A stretch of 64,000 nt of DNA from Sphagnum compactum. Taxonomy: Eukaryota; Bryophyta; Sphagnopsida; Sphagnales. The stretch covers positions 17,043,872 to 17,107,871 of the forward strand of contig OZ234497.1 in NCBI GenBank assembly GCA_965153455.1, written 5' to 3'. The position numbers and the translations under genes were made by a program. Under the pieces are notes generated by a model that was not told where the DNA came from, searched no databases, and saw only the letters and a list, made by a program, of their open reading frames with translations. This document shows, piece by piece, positions 34,646 through 45,440 of the stretch; the first letter of the stretch is position 1, and every line of letters begins with the position of its first letter.

Positions 34646-35380
34646 TTCAACAAACAAACAAACAAACAACAACCACAAGACAGAATTTCACAAAGAAACA
34701 ACAACAACAACCACAAGACAGAAGTTCAGAAAGCAACAACAACAAAACAAAAAACAAAACTCCAGGAAAAAAAAAACCAAACAACAACAACAAGAAAGAG
34801 GAAGAGGAGGAGGTTGAAGAAGAAAGTGTTTGGGACTCTATTCTCCTAGCTCAAACAATTTGCTTCAATTCCTCTTGTAACACCTCCCCAACCACACTAC
34901 TAAAATTTTCCAAAGCTTCCTTCATTCCTTCCTTCCTTCTATGAGTGTCTCCACAACCAGCACCCATGGAAAGAGGGAAAAAAAAAAAACAAGAAGGAAA
35001 TGGTTTGAAACTCTAGTACCTATTCTAGTTGTTCAAACAAACAATTTGCTTCAATTCCTCAAAACACACACACACACACACACTTCCCCCTTGTCTCCCT
35101 TACCTCCCTCTATTGCAAACTTCCATAGCTTCCTTCCTTCCATGAACTGACCACCCACTTCCCCCTTGTCTCCCTTACCTCCCTCTATTGCAAACTTCCA
35201 TAGCTTCCTTCCTTCCATGAGCTGACCACCCATGGAAGGGGGGACCCATGTAAGGGAAGAAGAAAAAAATTATTGCTACAAGAAGAAGGAGAAGAAGAAG
35301 AAGAAGAATTGCTTGGGTGAAAACTAAGTTAGCAGCACTCTCATGATACCTACCTATCAAGCTCTGCTTTTGCAATGAAT
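34646..35380 (-). promoter_or_regulatory. Leader and promoter-proximal DNA of the 631-residue protein gene
   Basis: A CAAA/CAACA-rich stretch (34650-34800, CT/TTG-rich on the coding strand) looks like a 5' leader. It is followed by a purine/pyrimidine-biased segment with the duplicated minisatellite at 35081-35230, an (AC)n run at 35063-35084 and an ACCTACC motif at 35348-35354. I infer that transcription starts somewhere here; no TATA box is convincingly placed. Confidence 0.35.
35081..35230. repeat. Two-copy tandem duplication, 75-bp period
   Basis: Copies start at 35081 and 35156. Both read CACTTCCCCCTTGTCTCCCT, then ACCTCCCTCTATTGCAAAC, then TTCCATAGCTTCCTTCC, then CATGA(A/G)CTGACCACCCA. 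They are nearly identical, so the duplication is recent. A weaker relative lies at about 34905-34950. Confidence 0.9.
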
Positions 35381-35389
35381 GTGCCTAAA

Positions 35390-37050
35390 ATTAAAAAAAA
35401 AAAAAAAAAACAGATAATTTTTATAAATAAAAATAAAAATGCAGCTTTGCAGAATTCCAAGCCCAAAATGTAGACCATTTTTATTTATTTATTTATTTAT
35501 TTATTTATTTTCTTTTATTTTTATCATCATTTTAAGAGATGATGAGAGATGATCTAGACCACCATTTCTCATCATCTCTACATCACCCACTCCTTTGCAA
35601 TTTCAATGCCAACTTTTTCTTCAGATAAGATATGCAACCCTCCCCCCACCCTCTCCCCCCCACCCAAATAAAAATAAAAATAAATAAATAAATGAAATTA
35701 AAATTTTTTTAATTTTTTTTAAAAAAAAAGCCCTCATTCTTTTGTATTCCATTCTTTTGTTTTTTCTTGCTTTCTAACTACCACAAGGACCATTTGTACT
35801 GAAGAGCTTGGGTCTCAATTAATTAATCAATTAATTGGAGGGCACATATATAAGGTACCTATCTAGCCCCTTGTTGTTGTCTCCTACCTATTGTTGTTTT
35901 CTTTATCATTGCACACACAAAACCCTACTCTTTGCACACCATTGTTCCTTCTCTACTTTTCTTGCTCCATAAGAGCATTTAGGGTTTTTTTGTAAGTGAA
36001 ATTGGGGAATCTTGAGTGCATAAGTTGTGCAATAAATAGTTAGAGTCTTGGTGTGCAAGAATGTAGTGCAATAATAATTGGGGTTTTTTTTTTTTTTTTT
36101 TTTTCGTGCAATGAGGTGTGCAATATTCAAGGGCATATTATATATCCCCTTGTCAACAAGCTTTGTTCCGAGCTTTTTTGAGCTTGTCTTTTTGTGCCTT
36201 GTGGTGATTTCAACATGTAGAACTTTGCAAACATGGTATTGTAAAAAAAAGATTTTTAATTTTAATTTTTTTCATGTTTTGTTATCTCACATCAATTTTG
36301 AACCCAACATTTGTTAGGAGAAAGTGAGGATATCTATCATTAGTATAATTTTCTTTGTTTAACAATAATAGCATTATTTTTGTTTATATCACAAGATCCA
36401 CCAATAAACAATAGCACAATTTTTTTAATATTACAAGATCCAACAAGAGGAAGGAAATGTTGGTCTTGACGCTTGAGAGTGCGTTTCTTTAGTACATTTA
36501 AGAACCCAAGTTCAAGAATGGGCTGAGAATGCTCAATAGTTGGAGGTGTCATGGATGGCACGGTGCATGGCCAATAATTCATCGTTTCTAAGCATTTGTT
36601 CATATATTCAATGACCTTGGGGCCGAGAGTATGGGCAAGGTGTAATTCATCGTTTCTAAGCATTTGTTCATATATTCAATGACCTTGGGGCCAAGAGTAT
36701 GGGCAAGGTGTTGTCCGTATGTAGTGTGTGACCTTGGGGCCAAGAGTATGGTCAAGGCGTCATTGTTTTGTATGTGGTGACCTCAAGGCCGAGAGTATGG
36801 GCAATGGCATATATATTCGGGCTTTTGTGAAAAGGTAGAAGAAAACCCTTCTTGCATATGCTAAAGGGGAAAATGCTAAAGTATCTCCATTGCCAAAATT
36901 TGGGCATTAAAGATGATTCCTCAAAAATTATGTGTAAGGTAAAGCAACAAAGGTTGAGGACATTCTCAAAATAAGGAGCCTAGGATGACATGTTAGTGAA
37001 GTCCCGCATCACATATTGGGAACATCCATCACCCTCATGAGCATTACCCA
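35390..37050. other. Spacer with homopolymers and a 68-bp duplication
   Basis: No gene is supported. It holds an A run near 35391-35410, (TTTA)n at about 35480-35520 and a T run of about 22 near 36082-36104. At 36576-36810 a 68-bp segment is duplicated (AATTCATCGTTTCTAAGCA ... GACCTTGGGGCC.AGAGTATG) with two further partial copies. Confidence 0.6.
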
Positions 37051-37051
37051 T

Positions 37052-37185
37052 CATAAAGCATGAGGTGAACCTAAACATAAGTAGATCATAAGGCTCAACA
37101 TAAAGCATGAGGTGAACCTAAACATGAGTAGATCATAAGGCTTGATTGACATAAAGCATGAGGTGAACCTAAGTAGATCGTAAGG
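37052..37185. repeat. Three-copy tandem repeat, about 47-51 bp
   Basis: Units at about 37052, 37099 and 37149 share CATAAAGCATGAGGTGAACC, then TAA, then GTAGATCATAAGGC. The third lacks about six bases (AACATG). The array abuts the foldback element at 37202. Confidence 0.85.
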
Positions 37186-37201
37186 CAAATTGAGCGGGAG
37201 T

Positions 37202-37332
37202 GATCTTATGCCTACTATTTAGTGTTTCGGCGGACTAAGAAGGACTTTACACTTAACCTTTTTAAGTGTAAAGTTGTACGGGTCCCTCTTCTTGCTCCTA
37301 AACCCTAAACCCTAAATAGTAGGTATAAGATC
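37202..37332. mobile_element. MITE-like foldback element, 131 bp
   Basis: The terminal inverted repeats are 21 bp with one mismatch: GATCTTATGCCTACTATTTAG (37202-37222), split here as GATCTTATGC + CTACTATTTAG, against its complement at 37312-37332. Inside is a perfect 11-bp hairpin, CTTTACACTTA/TAAGTGTAAAG, and a CCCTAAA repeat next to the right terminus. Size and structure fit a miniature inverted-repeat element. No target-site duplication is certain. Confidence 0.55.
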
Positions 37333-37552
37333 TTTCGGCTTTTCTTCTAAGAAGGATTTTCATAAATATTAGATGCCTTCCAATACTTAAGAAATTTCTT
37401 TTTTGTGTGCATTATGTAAACTTGTTGAACATCACCACAAGAAAACACAACTTATGAAAAAAATTAATAATAATAATAATAAGAATAAGAAAGGGGGAGA
37501 GGACATGGAAGACAAAAATGTGTTTAAAAGTCTTATTTAAATGTGTTTAAAT

Positions 37553-37631
37553 TTCCTTAAATTTAGGGACCTAGGTAACTTGTCCCTAGGTAGCTACAAA
37601 AAAAGTCACCTAGGTCCGTCAATTTAAGGAA
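37553..37631. repeat. 29-bp imperfect inverted repeat (hairpin)
   Basis: The arms 37553-37581 and 37603-37631 match as reverse complements at 26 of 29 positions, around a 21-base loop. The core GGACCTAGGT is itself nearly palindromic. A second CCCTAGGTAGC lies in the loop. Possible small DNA transposon relic. Confidence 0.6.
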
Positions 37632-37639
37632 GCTTGTAC

Positions 37640-40600
37640 AAACCTTTTTTTTTCTTGCAATTTATGAGTTTTTGGACTTTTGTGGGGTCTATGAAATTAT
37701 TATTTTATGTTCAAATTTCACAGATTTTCATCCTAATCAACCAATGGGGTGTGACGATAAGCAAAGTGTAATGCATCGTCAGCCACCAACTTGTCGGATC
37801 CGTCCAATAACGTTCACAAAATGTACCATACCCATCCATCCACAAGAGGTAACGTATTGGGAGTTAAACATGGCCCTTTGCCCCGATGATCCTTTTTACC
37901 TTTCTCAACATGCCTCCACAGATTTGAAGGAAATTTTCGTACCACTAACAATTTGTGTGGCCTTTGAAAGCAGATATTGTGAGAAAAGTGTGTCCATTGT
38001 TGGAAGAAATCTCGGCCATGTGCTTTTGTGTGGCCTTTGGAACATGATAAGAGCCGTTAGGTCTTATTGTCCCTTTTGTCCACCTTGACCACGGGCTCGT
38101 TAGGTCTTATTGTCCCTTTTGTCCACCTTGACCACGGGCTTCCGTTAGGGGCCAAAATTCACCAATTTGCCAAAATTGCCCGCTCTCTAGTACATTGTTC
38201 GTGGATGTACAAAAATCTACCTTGACAAAAATAATATGCTAGGTGGTTCTCAAAGTGGCTATTGCAAACCCAACCCATATGCATAGCACAATGGGTTGTA
38301 TTACCAAGTCCTTAATTAACCGATTAATTTGATAATTGGGTAACGTTCTCAAATAGAGAAATTGATAATTAGGCAGGTCCCAATATGTTTTTTTAAAATC
38401 GAGTTCGTGATAGATATAAGTTAGAGAAATCCACTTCACTAAAGACTCCTCCCCAACTTGATTTCAGAAGAAAGGAGTAAAAATGGTCCAATATTGGTTG
38501 CTAGTTGCGACCTTTTGGGCCCCCACAATATTGTGGGAAACGAGGGAAGGATTTTGGCCCCCTTGGAACCCTAAGAATGGGCATAATAGGGTATAGTAGC
38601 TTCTTTAAAGATGTCCAACTTTGAAAATAGGAGTCTTAAGGGAGAAGAGTGGACCTTTAGACTTGGTCAAATCAACCTTAAATCTTCGAGTCATTGTGCC
38701 TTATGCTAAGTCAAGTCAAGTCAAGTCTAGTCTAGTCTTATTGTCACAATGCACACTTTTTTGTGTCTTTTTGTCATTACCCTTTTTGATCAAAAGTATT
38801 AAAAAAAAATTAAATGTTTAGAAAAATTAATTATTTTTTCATGAGTTCTTGGAGCAATCACCCACTCAATGGATGATGGTTGAAATGCAAAGAAGAATGA
38901 ATGTGCATTGTTTTAATGCTTTCCAATGTTTGCATAGATAGATTCAATTAATAACCCGACTTTTGAAAATATTTCAAATCTATTAAAAAAAAGAAAATTA
39001 TAAAAACCACCTAAGAGATTTTTGTGAAATGTTGCAAAAAGGATGACATATATTAAAGAGAAGATAGGCAAGATTGAAAATGGCATGAAAATTTTGGTAT
39101 TGATGTGAAAAAAAGAAACCAAATGAAACTAAGAAGGAATGTGAAATTAGTTCCCATGCATTCGTTCCAAATGTGATGATATAACTTCAAAGGTGTCGAG
39201 GTATTAAATAACAACCGCATCATATGTCTTGTCCAATTCGTTTTGGGGTGGTGAAAGTCTACCCCTCGTGTATATAGTGTTTGGTCCCCTTATCCCCTTG
39301 CATGTAAAATGATTAATTGTGATCGAGGGACTTCTTAACAAACCCAACTCAAGGTTAGTTATTCAAGTTTTGCAATATGGACAATATACTTCGAGGTTAG
39401 TGCACATCCCCATGATAAGTTTTCAATTTGGTATTTTTGGTGGGATTTGTACCTATTCCAAAGCTCCATTTTATGTAATTTATACAATGGATAGTAATTT
39501 TAATCAACTTCTCACAAGTTTAGTTTTTAAATCCTATGATGAAGTCCATGGCACATGTCTAAGAATGAAACCTTGTAGTTTTAAGATCTTGTAATAGACT
39601 AATGTCTTTAGGATATCTTGTGATTTTTGGTTTTTAATGGCAAGGATGAGACTCAATTGGAATACCCACTTATTACACTAAAGTCCAATGTAATGAACAA
39701 CATGTGGGTAGAGCCATCACATGTTACAAGCTTTGTTTGTACATTTACATAAAACCAATTGTTGGTGATGTGGTGGAATTCCATTAGGATCTCAAAGCCT
39801 TTGATGGTTAAAGGAAAAGCCATTAAGTGGTGGATACCTTGCCTAAGGTGAGGAAAGAAGAAGAGTACACACAAAAATCAATTTTCTTGGTGATTCAAAT
39901 CTTTGTTTTGTTTATCGTAGAAGCGAGGCAAGCTTCATCTCTTTCAAAAGGTGGATCTAAGATCCAATGGAGATCACAAGCGAATGTGTTTGATTTCAAG
40001 AAAAAATTACGATAACTCAAGATGAAAATTAGGGGGTTTTTTTTTTCTTTTTTTTCTCAATTTTGCGGTTTCAAAAGTTTGGCAATAATTTCCAAAATTT
40101 CCCAAAATGTTTTGTCACCGTAGTGCAAAAATTCACTAAAAAAACTGTTGACAACAAGATAACATCTCATGAATTTGTCAAAAACATACCCAATAAGATA
40201 ATGTGAGTAAGATAATTAGGAAGAAAAGATGCGATGACGAAGGTGGGGGCATGGTTCCAAAGGGGGGCTACTAGATGAAAGACCCAAAGCTATTAAAACT
40301 AATAAAATCACACCCAAAAAAAAAAAAAAAAAAAACAACAACATGCACATGCACACACATTCAAGTTGTGCTTTGGAATCTCATAAACACCAAATGCGAA
40401 ACTCCAAATAAACCCCACCTCCAAACAAAAAATTAAAATTAAAACCTCATTCACATTGGATTGGGTTACAATAACAAATAACTAAACAAAACTAATATTG
40501 TGCAATAAATACTTTACACACCTCACTTAAGCTAATTTCATTTGTTCTTGTTTAATTACTCCTTTCACATAAAACTTCATAGATCCAAAACACTAAATCT

Positions 40601-41200
40601 CACATGTGTATAGAAGTTTGACTAAGTTAGGCTTTGTTTTTTAAACTAAGAAAACTTAAATTTGCAATATTCATATGGCATTAAACCTAATGTTGTGCTG
40701 ATATCATGCTTACACAATGAATACTCCATACACCACTTTGAGTGGGCCTTTTTGGATAACACTTTTTTGGTCCCTCTTGAGCATTGCCCACAATCTAGGG
40801 GTTAGCAATCCCCCTCCTTTGATGCCTAGGTTTTTGGCCCTACTTCAACACTACAATTTTTGTGCCTTGAAAAAAAATAAAAAATTCTCACAACCCTAAT
40901 TCAATCAGGTCCTAATAGAAACTTGGGCTTTCAAATGACAAATCCCATGTTCAACTAAGTAGAACAATTACTCAATGAGGTTCATGCTCGTAAACACTTT
41001 GGGAAAATTTCTTAGTGTATTTGGAGGGCACCTTTACATGTGTAGATTTGCTTTCCTTCAAAATGGAGGGATCTTACACCTAGTCCTTAGAGTGAGAGGG
41101 ATCTCACACCTACTTATAAGCATAAGCTTCCTCTCACTCCTAAGGAGTATTAAACCCTCCCCTCCTACACCTCCTCACAATATATCGCTCAATTTTTGGT
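37640..41200. other. Spacer with duplications and a palindrome; no gene recognised
   Basis: A 138-codon open frame at 37672-38088 has Cys/His and ordinary amino acid use, but I recognise no domain, and its end overlaps a tandem duplication. That duplication (43-bp period, 38055-38140, GTTAGGTCTTATTGTCCC plus TTTTGTCCACC) looks recent. CCCACAATATTGTGGG at 38522-38537 is a perfect 16-bp palindrome. AGTCAAGTCA/AGTCTAGTCT repeats lie at 38707-38740. A segment at 40030-40140 resembles one at 418-555. An A run lies at 40316-40336. Confidence 0.5.
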
Positions 41201-41218
41201 GTTTGACGATGGGTGACG

Positions 41219-41297
41219 CCCACGGATAGGGGGCATTCCCAAAATGTGGGACTATTGTAGATTCGTCCCTTATTTTAGGAATGCCCCTACCGTGGGA
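41219..41297. repeat. About 33-bp imperfect inverted repeat
   Basis: Left arm 41219-41252 (CCCACGGATAGGGGG, then CATTCCCAAAATGTGGGAC) is complementary to right arm 41265-41297 with a few mismatches, around a 12-base loop. A long stem with a short loop is typical of a foldback element or of an inverted-duplication scar. Confidence 0.6.
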
Positions 41298-41457
41298 CTT
41301 TACCCTACACTTAAGGGCTCAAAGTAAACCCATGGTTACATAACATGAACCTTCTTAAGGGTGTCTCCCCCCTCCCCAAATTGCAACTAAAAAAATTTGC
41401 CTTTTGTATGGTTCCAAGTAGTTCCCTTGCAAAGGTACATAACAAGCTCAAAGAAGA

Positions 41458-41565
41458 GAGTGCATTTCACAATCCCTAATGCTCCTATGGTTGGTCAAAG
41501 GAGACAAGGAGAGTGTATTTCACAATCCCTAATGCTCCTATGGTTGGTCAAAGGAGACAAGGAGA
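41458..41565. repeat. Two-copy tandem duplication, 53-bp period
   Basis: GAGTGCATTTCACAATCCC, then TAATGCTCCTATGGTTGGTC, then AAAGGAGACAAG occurs from 41458 and again from 41511 with a single base change in the part I compared. It is therefore a recent duplication in otherwise gene-free DNA. Confidence 0.9.
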
Positions 41566-41944
41566 AGGAAAAAGGCGGTGCCGGTGGCCTACCCAAAATG
41601 TTGTTTGTAGTTGGGTCGGGGTTGCCCATGACAATAAACTTTTTTCTTTCACTTCTTGGTATGGCTGCTTGACCTTGTATGAGATATGGGAATCCATCAT
41701 ATGTGTGTCTCTTTGAAAGAAAGGCTTGTACTAGAAGATGATACACTAGACCTTTTCCGGAGATTGTTCTCTTAAAGTCTTTTGCACGATTTTTCTTTGT
41801 TCAATGAATGATTCAATTCATTTGGATTTTCTCGGTATTGTTATTATGCTTGGAGAGCACACCAAGCTCCATGATAGAATTGGAACTCAAGGTGCAACAT
41901 TGTTGTAGTTTGATAGGGGAAATCCCCTCACCTTGGGTTGAGGT

Positions 41945-42073
41945 GACCGACCCAAAGGGGTTAGCCCAAGGGTATGTTACCTCGGGTTGAGGTGACCAAC
42001 CCAAAGGTGTTACAAGGGTATGTTACCTCAGGTTGAGGTAACATACCCTTGGGCTAACACCTTTGGGTCGGTC
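41945..42073. mobile_element. Compound foldback: 39-bp inverted repeat plus a third internal copy
   Basis: Left arm 41945-41983 and right arm 42035-42073 are reverse complements with one mismatch (GACCGACCCAAAGG.GTTAG, CCCAAGGGTATGTTACCTC). A third, direct copy of the left arm lies at 41994-42029. With the right arm it makes a perfect 17-bp stem, AAGGGTATGTTACCTCA (42014-42030) / TGAGGTAACATACCCTT (42034-42050), closed by only three bases (GGT). Either stem could form. This is the most strongly self-complementary DNA I found in the window. Confidence 0.7.
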
Positions 42074-42121
42074 CTTTTTATGTTTCTCTTGTAAATCAAC
42101 AAGTTTAACCATGCTTGTTGT

Positions 42122-42650
42122 TACAAAATTTTCTTTGTTTAGCATTTGTTGAACCTCTATTTACTTTTTTTCTATTTTTGAATTCATTTAATTTTCATGC
42201 CTTTGAGACAATAAATTTGACAAATAGTTGCACATATTTGTTTTGGGCTTTGAATTCAAAAATCATATTTAAAAGAATGCTTTCACATATGTTCCCACAA
42301 AAACCAAAAGAAATACTTGCCACATTGAAATGCTAAAAGAAAGAAAAGTCACATTATAAAAGAAAGAGATACTTTTGTATAGAAATGATTGCAAAATTTT
42401 CTTTGTTTAGCATTTGTTGAACCTCTATTTACTTTTTTCTATTTTTGAATTTATTTAATTTTGCCTTTGAGACAATAAATTTGACAAATAGTTGCACATA
42501 TTTGTTTTGGGCTTTGAATTCAAAAATCATATTTAAATGAATGCTTTCACACATGTTCCCACAAAAACCAAAAAAAATACTTGCCACATTGAAATGCTAA
42601 AAGAAAAGAAAAGTCACATTATCAAAGAAAGAGATGCTTTTGTATAGAAA
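42122..42650. repeat. Two-copy tandem duplication, about 268-bp period
   Basis: Copy 1 (about 42122-42389) and copy 2 (about 42390-42650) share nearly all sequence, including AAAATTTTCTTTGTTTAGC, GACAAATAGTTGCACATA, GGGCTTTGAATTCAAAAATC and CCACATTGAAATGCTAAAAG. Small indels (for example loss of CA in ATTTTCATGCC) separate them. No coding potential. Confidence 0.85.
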
Positions 42651-42659
42651 AGATAAGGA

Positions 42660-44590
42660 GCTATAAAGAGAAGAAAAAGGCCATGGAGTTGTCTTATAGG
42701 AAAACACCCAAATGGGAATTTTAAGAATTTGAAGAATCATGCTAACTAAAGCACCTAAGGTTTGGTCTAACTTTTAAATTAATTAAATCTAGGTCTAGAA
42801 GCTCCATTAAATTCAAAAGGTAAAATTTTAATTGAAGGTTCTCTTTCCAACTAGGAACCCCACAACACTAGTTTGGAGATTTCATAAAAATGGTTCCAAC
42901 ATTGCCCTTGCAAGTTGCTTCAAGATGGCCAAGGGCTCTCTCTTAGAGACTATTTTCTTTGTAAGGGGTTCACTTGAGAATTTGGCAAGAAGACATTGAA
43001 AAATCAAAACCATCTTTTTGCAACTATGTCCAACTTAAATCATTTCTAACGCAAATGACCATAGTAACCAAATAGATAGTTGCAAAATAGTCACAAAAAT
43101 GAGTTGTGAACAATTTTCTTTCCCAACAATTAGCATATACTTCATACAATAAATTACTTTGGTGTAACAAAAATAATTGGGGAAATCAAATGTTTGTCAT
43201 TCAACAAATGCATACAATAGTGACTTTGTGTGTCCCAAGAACACGAGGGCTATGAATGTCTCAATATTCATCACTTTGCGGAACAAATGTTTGATTTGCA
43301 CTCACTAGGGTAATTACACCTATCATCAAACACCCACCCATATGTGAATGCCCGATTAGTTCATGAAAGACCTCATGACCAATTGGACAAACACTTCCAT
43401 TGGGTGAATCATGATCATTCACCAAATGCTTGGTGAGAAAAAAATGGTCTTGAGCATTTAAAGAGATTCTAACCATGAATGATGTAAATGTGTTCAATCA
43501 TAGGCATAGGATGTAATATTCATTCAAATAAGGTGTTTGGTCATATAAAAAAAGATTTTGGTGGTAAGTTTAAAGTTGTCATCTACCAATGCACAAAAAT
43601 GTTGCCAAATCTGAAAATATCCCAATGCATGCCCGATTTTAAGTGTTTGGTGAAGAATGTTGTCTAAGACAAATCTGCAGATTTTGCCACTCATTATGTA
43701 ATTTTGTTGTTTGGTATTGGGCTTTTAGTTGTTTTAGTACATGTGCAAAATTATGTATTCATGGGGATTTGAGTGTTTGGTTAAGGGCATGATATAAAAC
43801 ATGTTTATAAATCTTGTATTCGTATTGTTTTATAAAATGTTTGGTGATGGGAGGTGATTTATTACATTCAGAGGGGTATAAAATCACCATATAAAGGGCT
43901 TAAACCCTAATTATCTTACAAAATCAATCTATGGGGTGCAAGGATCATTTATGTCCTTTACATGAATCTAAACAAAAAAATTCAAAAGACATATTGTAAG
44001 CTATTATAAGAGCGTCACAATTTTAACAAGACATCAAGCTATAGACAAATGTAGATTGAATCATTCATTCATTTCAACTAGGAAGAAGCATGTCCACCTT
44101 ACCACCATCTATGTTATAAGAACTATATGAATTTTTAAAACTTCTGGTACCTAATGCAAGAAGGTTGAGAGAAACAACAAAAGAGACTAGCATAGATGTG
44201 AAATTAGAGACAAAGGTTGATGAGTGCAAAGTTCAAGAAATAACGCAAATAACAACAACAAGAGAATCCAACAAAAGAGTTAAAATAAAGGAGAAGTCTA
44301 ACGAATGTAAAATTGAAGAAATAAACAATCTTTACAAGGAGAAGTATGCTAATTTCTTATACTATCAATGGGTGGCCAAACACATAGTCATACAAGTAGG
44401 AAATGATGCAAGGAAAGTTGGCCATCATAAATTTCAACATGCTCTAGCCTCTTGTAGCTTGAAATTCACACACACTACATGCACGGAAGACTTTGTAGAT
44501 TTCTTCCATCTTATTGATATTGCATGGGGGACACAAAAACATGTTACTCAAGCATTCTTGACCCAACTAACTTTTTGTATTCTTGGTCTA
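42660..44590. other. Spacer; no gene recognised
   Basis: AT-rich decayed sequence. Recurrent GTGTTTGGTGA/TTTGGTTAAGG phrases at 43540-43860 suggest an old internally repeated element. An open frame of 143 codons at 44165-44596 (Lys/Glu-rich) ends just before the pogo-type transposase homology and may be the upstream part of that element, but it carries no motif I recognise. Confidence 0.45.
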
Positions 44591-44599
44591 ATTTAGGAA

Positions 44600-45440
44600 G
44601 GACAAGGGGATATTTCTTATGGGCCCAAGTGTGCAAGCCCCATCTTTTGGAAGGAAAAGGATGCTATCGTTGTTGCTTGGATTCTAAACATGCAAAGACA
44701 TGGACTATTTATATGATTGCAACAACTCAAGTTCAAGGTGGGAGAACTCATTCAAAGCCGACCCACACCATTTTGAAATGGTCTACCTAGGAATTTTTAA
44801 TGGTATTGGTTCAAGCATAGGCATCCAAAATTGTGCATACGTTTTGTAGAAGGTCTAGAAGTCTCCAAAGGCCTTGTGTTGCCAGCCAATCTTACAACTC
44901 TTCCTATCAAAACTTGCAAACACCATACAATCAACACAAGTACAAACCAAATCACATTTGGAATTCAAACAAGACAAGAATTCAAGCAAGCATACAATCT
45001 AGAGCTTGTATTTTGTTAAGTGGGGTTCACAATATGTTTACAATGTCATACCCAAATCCAAGGAATGGTTGACTATGAACTATGTAACCAACACAAAAAA
45101 AAAGGTTATACTAAGATTCTACATCTTTAGATATGAGAGACTTTGAAATCACTACTTTAAATAATACAAGCCAAGGACATGTATGGCAACGTAAAAAACA
45201 GTTGGATGATAAGTTTATTGTTCAAAGAATTCCTAGGCTTCTTTAAGAAATTTTTACCATGTGGGATTTTTTAAAACAAATCAACATTTTCTAATTCAAG
45301 ATGGGCATGGATCACACCTAATTTTAGAAGCAATAAAGTAAACACATGCATTTGGATTAAATATGGTCACATTTTGAAGCCAGACTTCACATGCATTATA
45401 GCCCCTAGATGTGACTTGTTTCAAGCCTTAACTAGAACCA
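44600..45440 (+). pseudogene. Dead pogo/Tigger-type DDE transposase (CENP-B-like HTH plus DDE_1)
   Basis: Read in frame, 44608-44890 gives an HTH_CENPB domain: DAIVVAWILNMQRHGL, LKFKVGELIQSRPTPF, then WFKHRHPKL and FVEGLEVSKGLVL. After frame changes, about 44940-45060 gives YKPNHIWNSNKT, the position of the first catalytic block (usually IWN-D-E-T; the Asp and Glu are altered here). About 45288-45425 gives LIQDGHGSHLILEAI and TSHAL-stop-PLDVTCFKP, the second catalytic Asp block and the TSHxLQPLDV signature. Several in-frame stops and frameshifts make it non-functional. The family is the pogo branch of Tc1/mariner DNA transposons. No terminal inverted repeats could be placed. Confidence 0.85.

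Noticed and set aside
34646-34678. Upstream in-frame start adding MWLLFVCLFVE to the 631-residue protein
   Set aside because: The segment is encoded by a CAAA-type repeat typical of the leader; the tandem ATG at 34645/34642 is the more likely start, although the longer form cannot be excluded.
37052-37185. Short repeats considered as an origin or iteron set
   Set aside because: Simple tandem duplication of a 47-51 bp unit in spacer DNA; no replication gene nearby.
37672-38088. 138-codon open frame with several Cys and His
   Set aside because: Spacing of Cys/His fits no zinc finger I know, the 3' end is inside a recent 43-bp duplication, and the flanks are spacer. Noted in the spacer entry, not called a gene.
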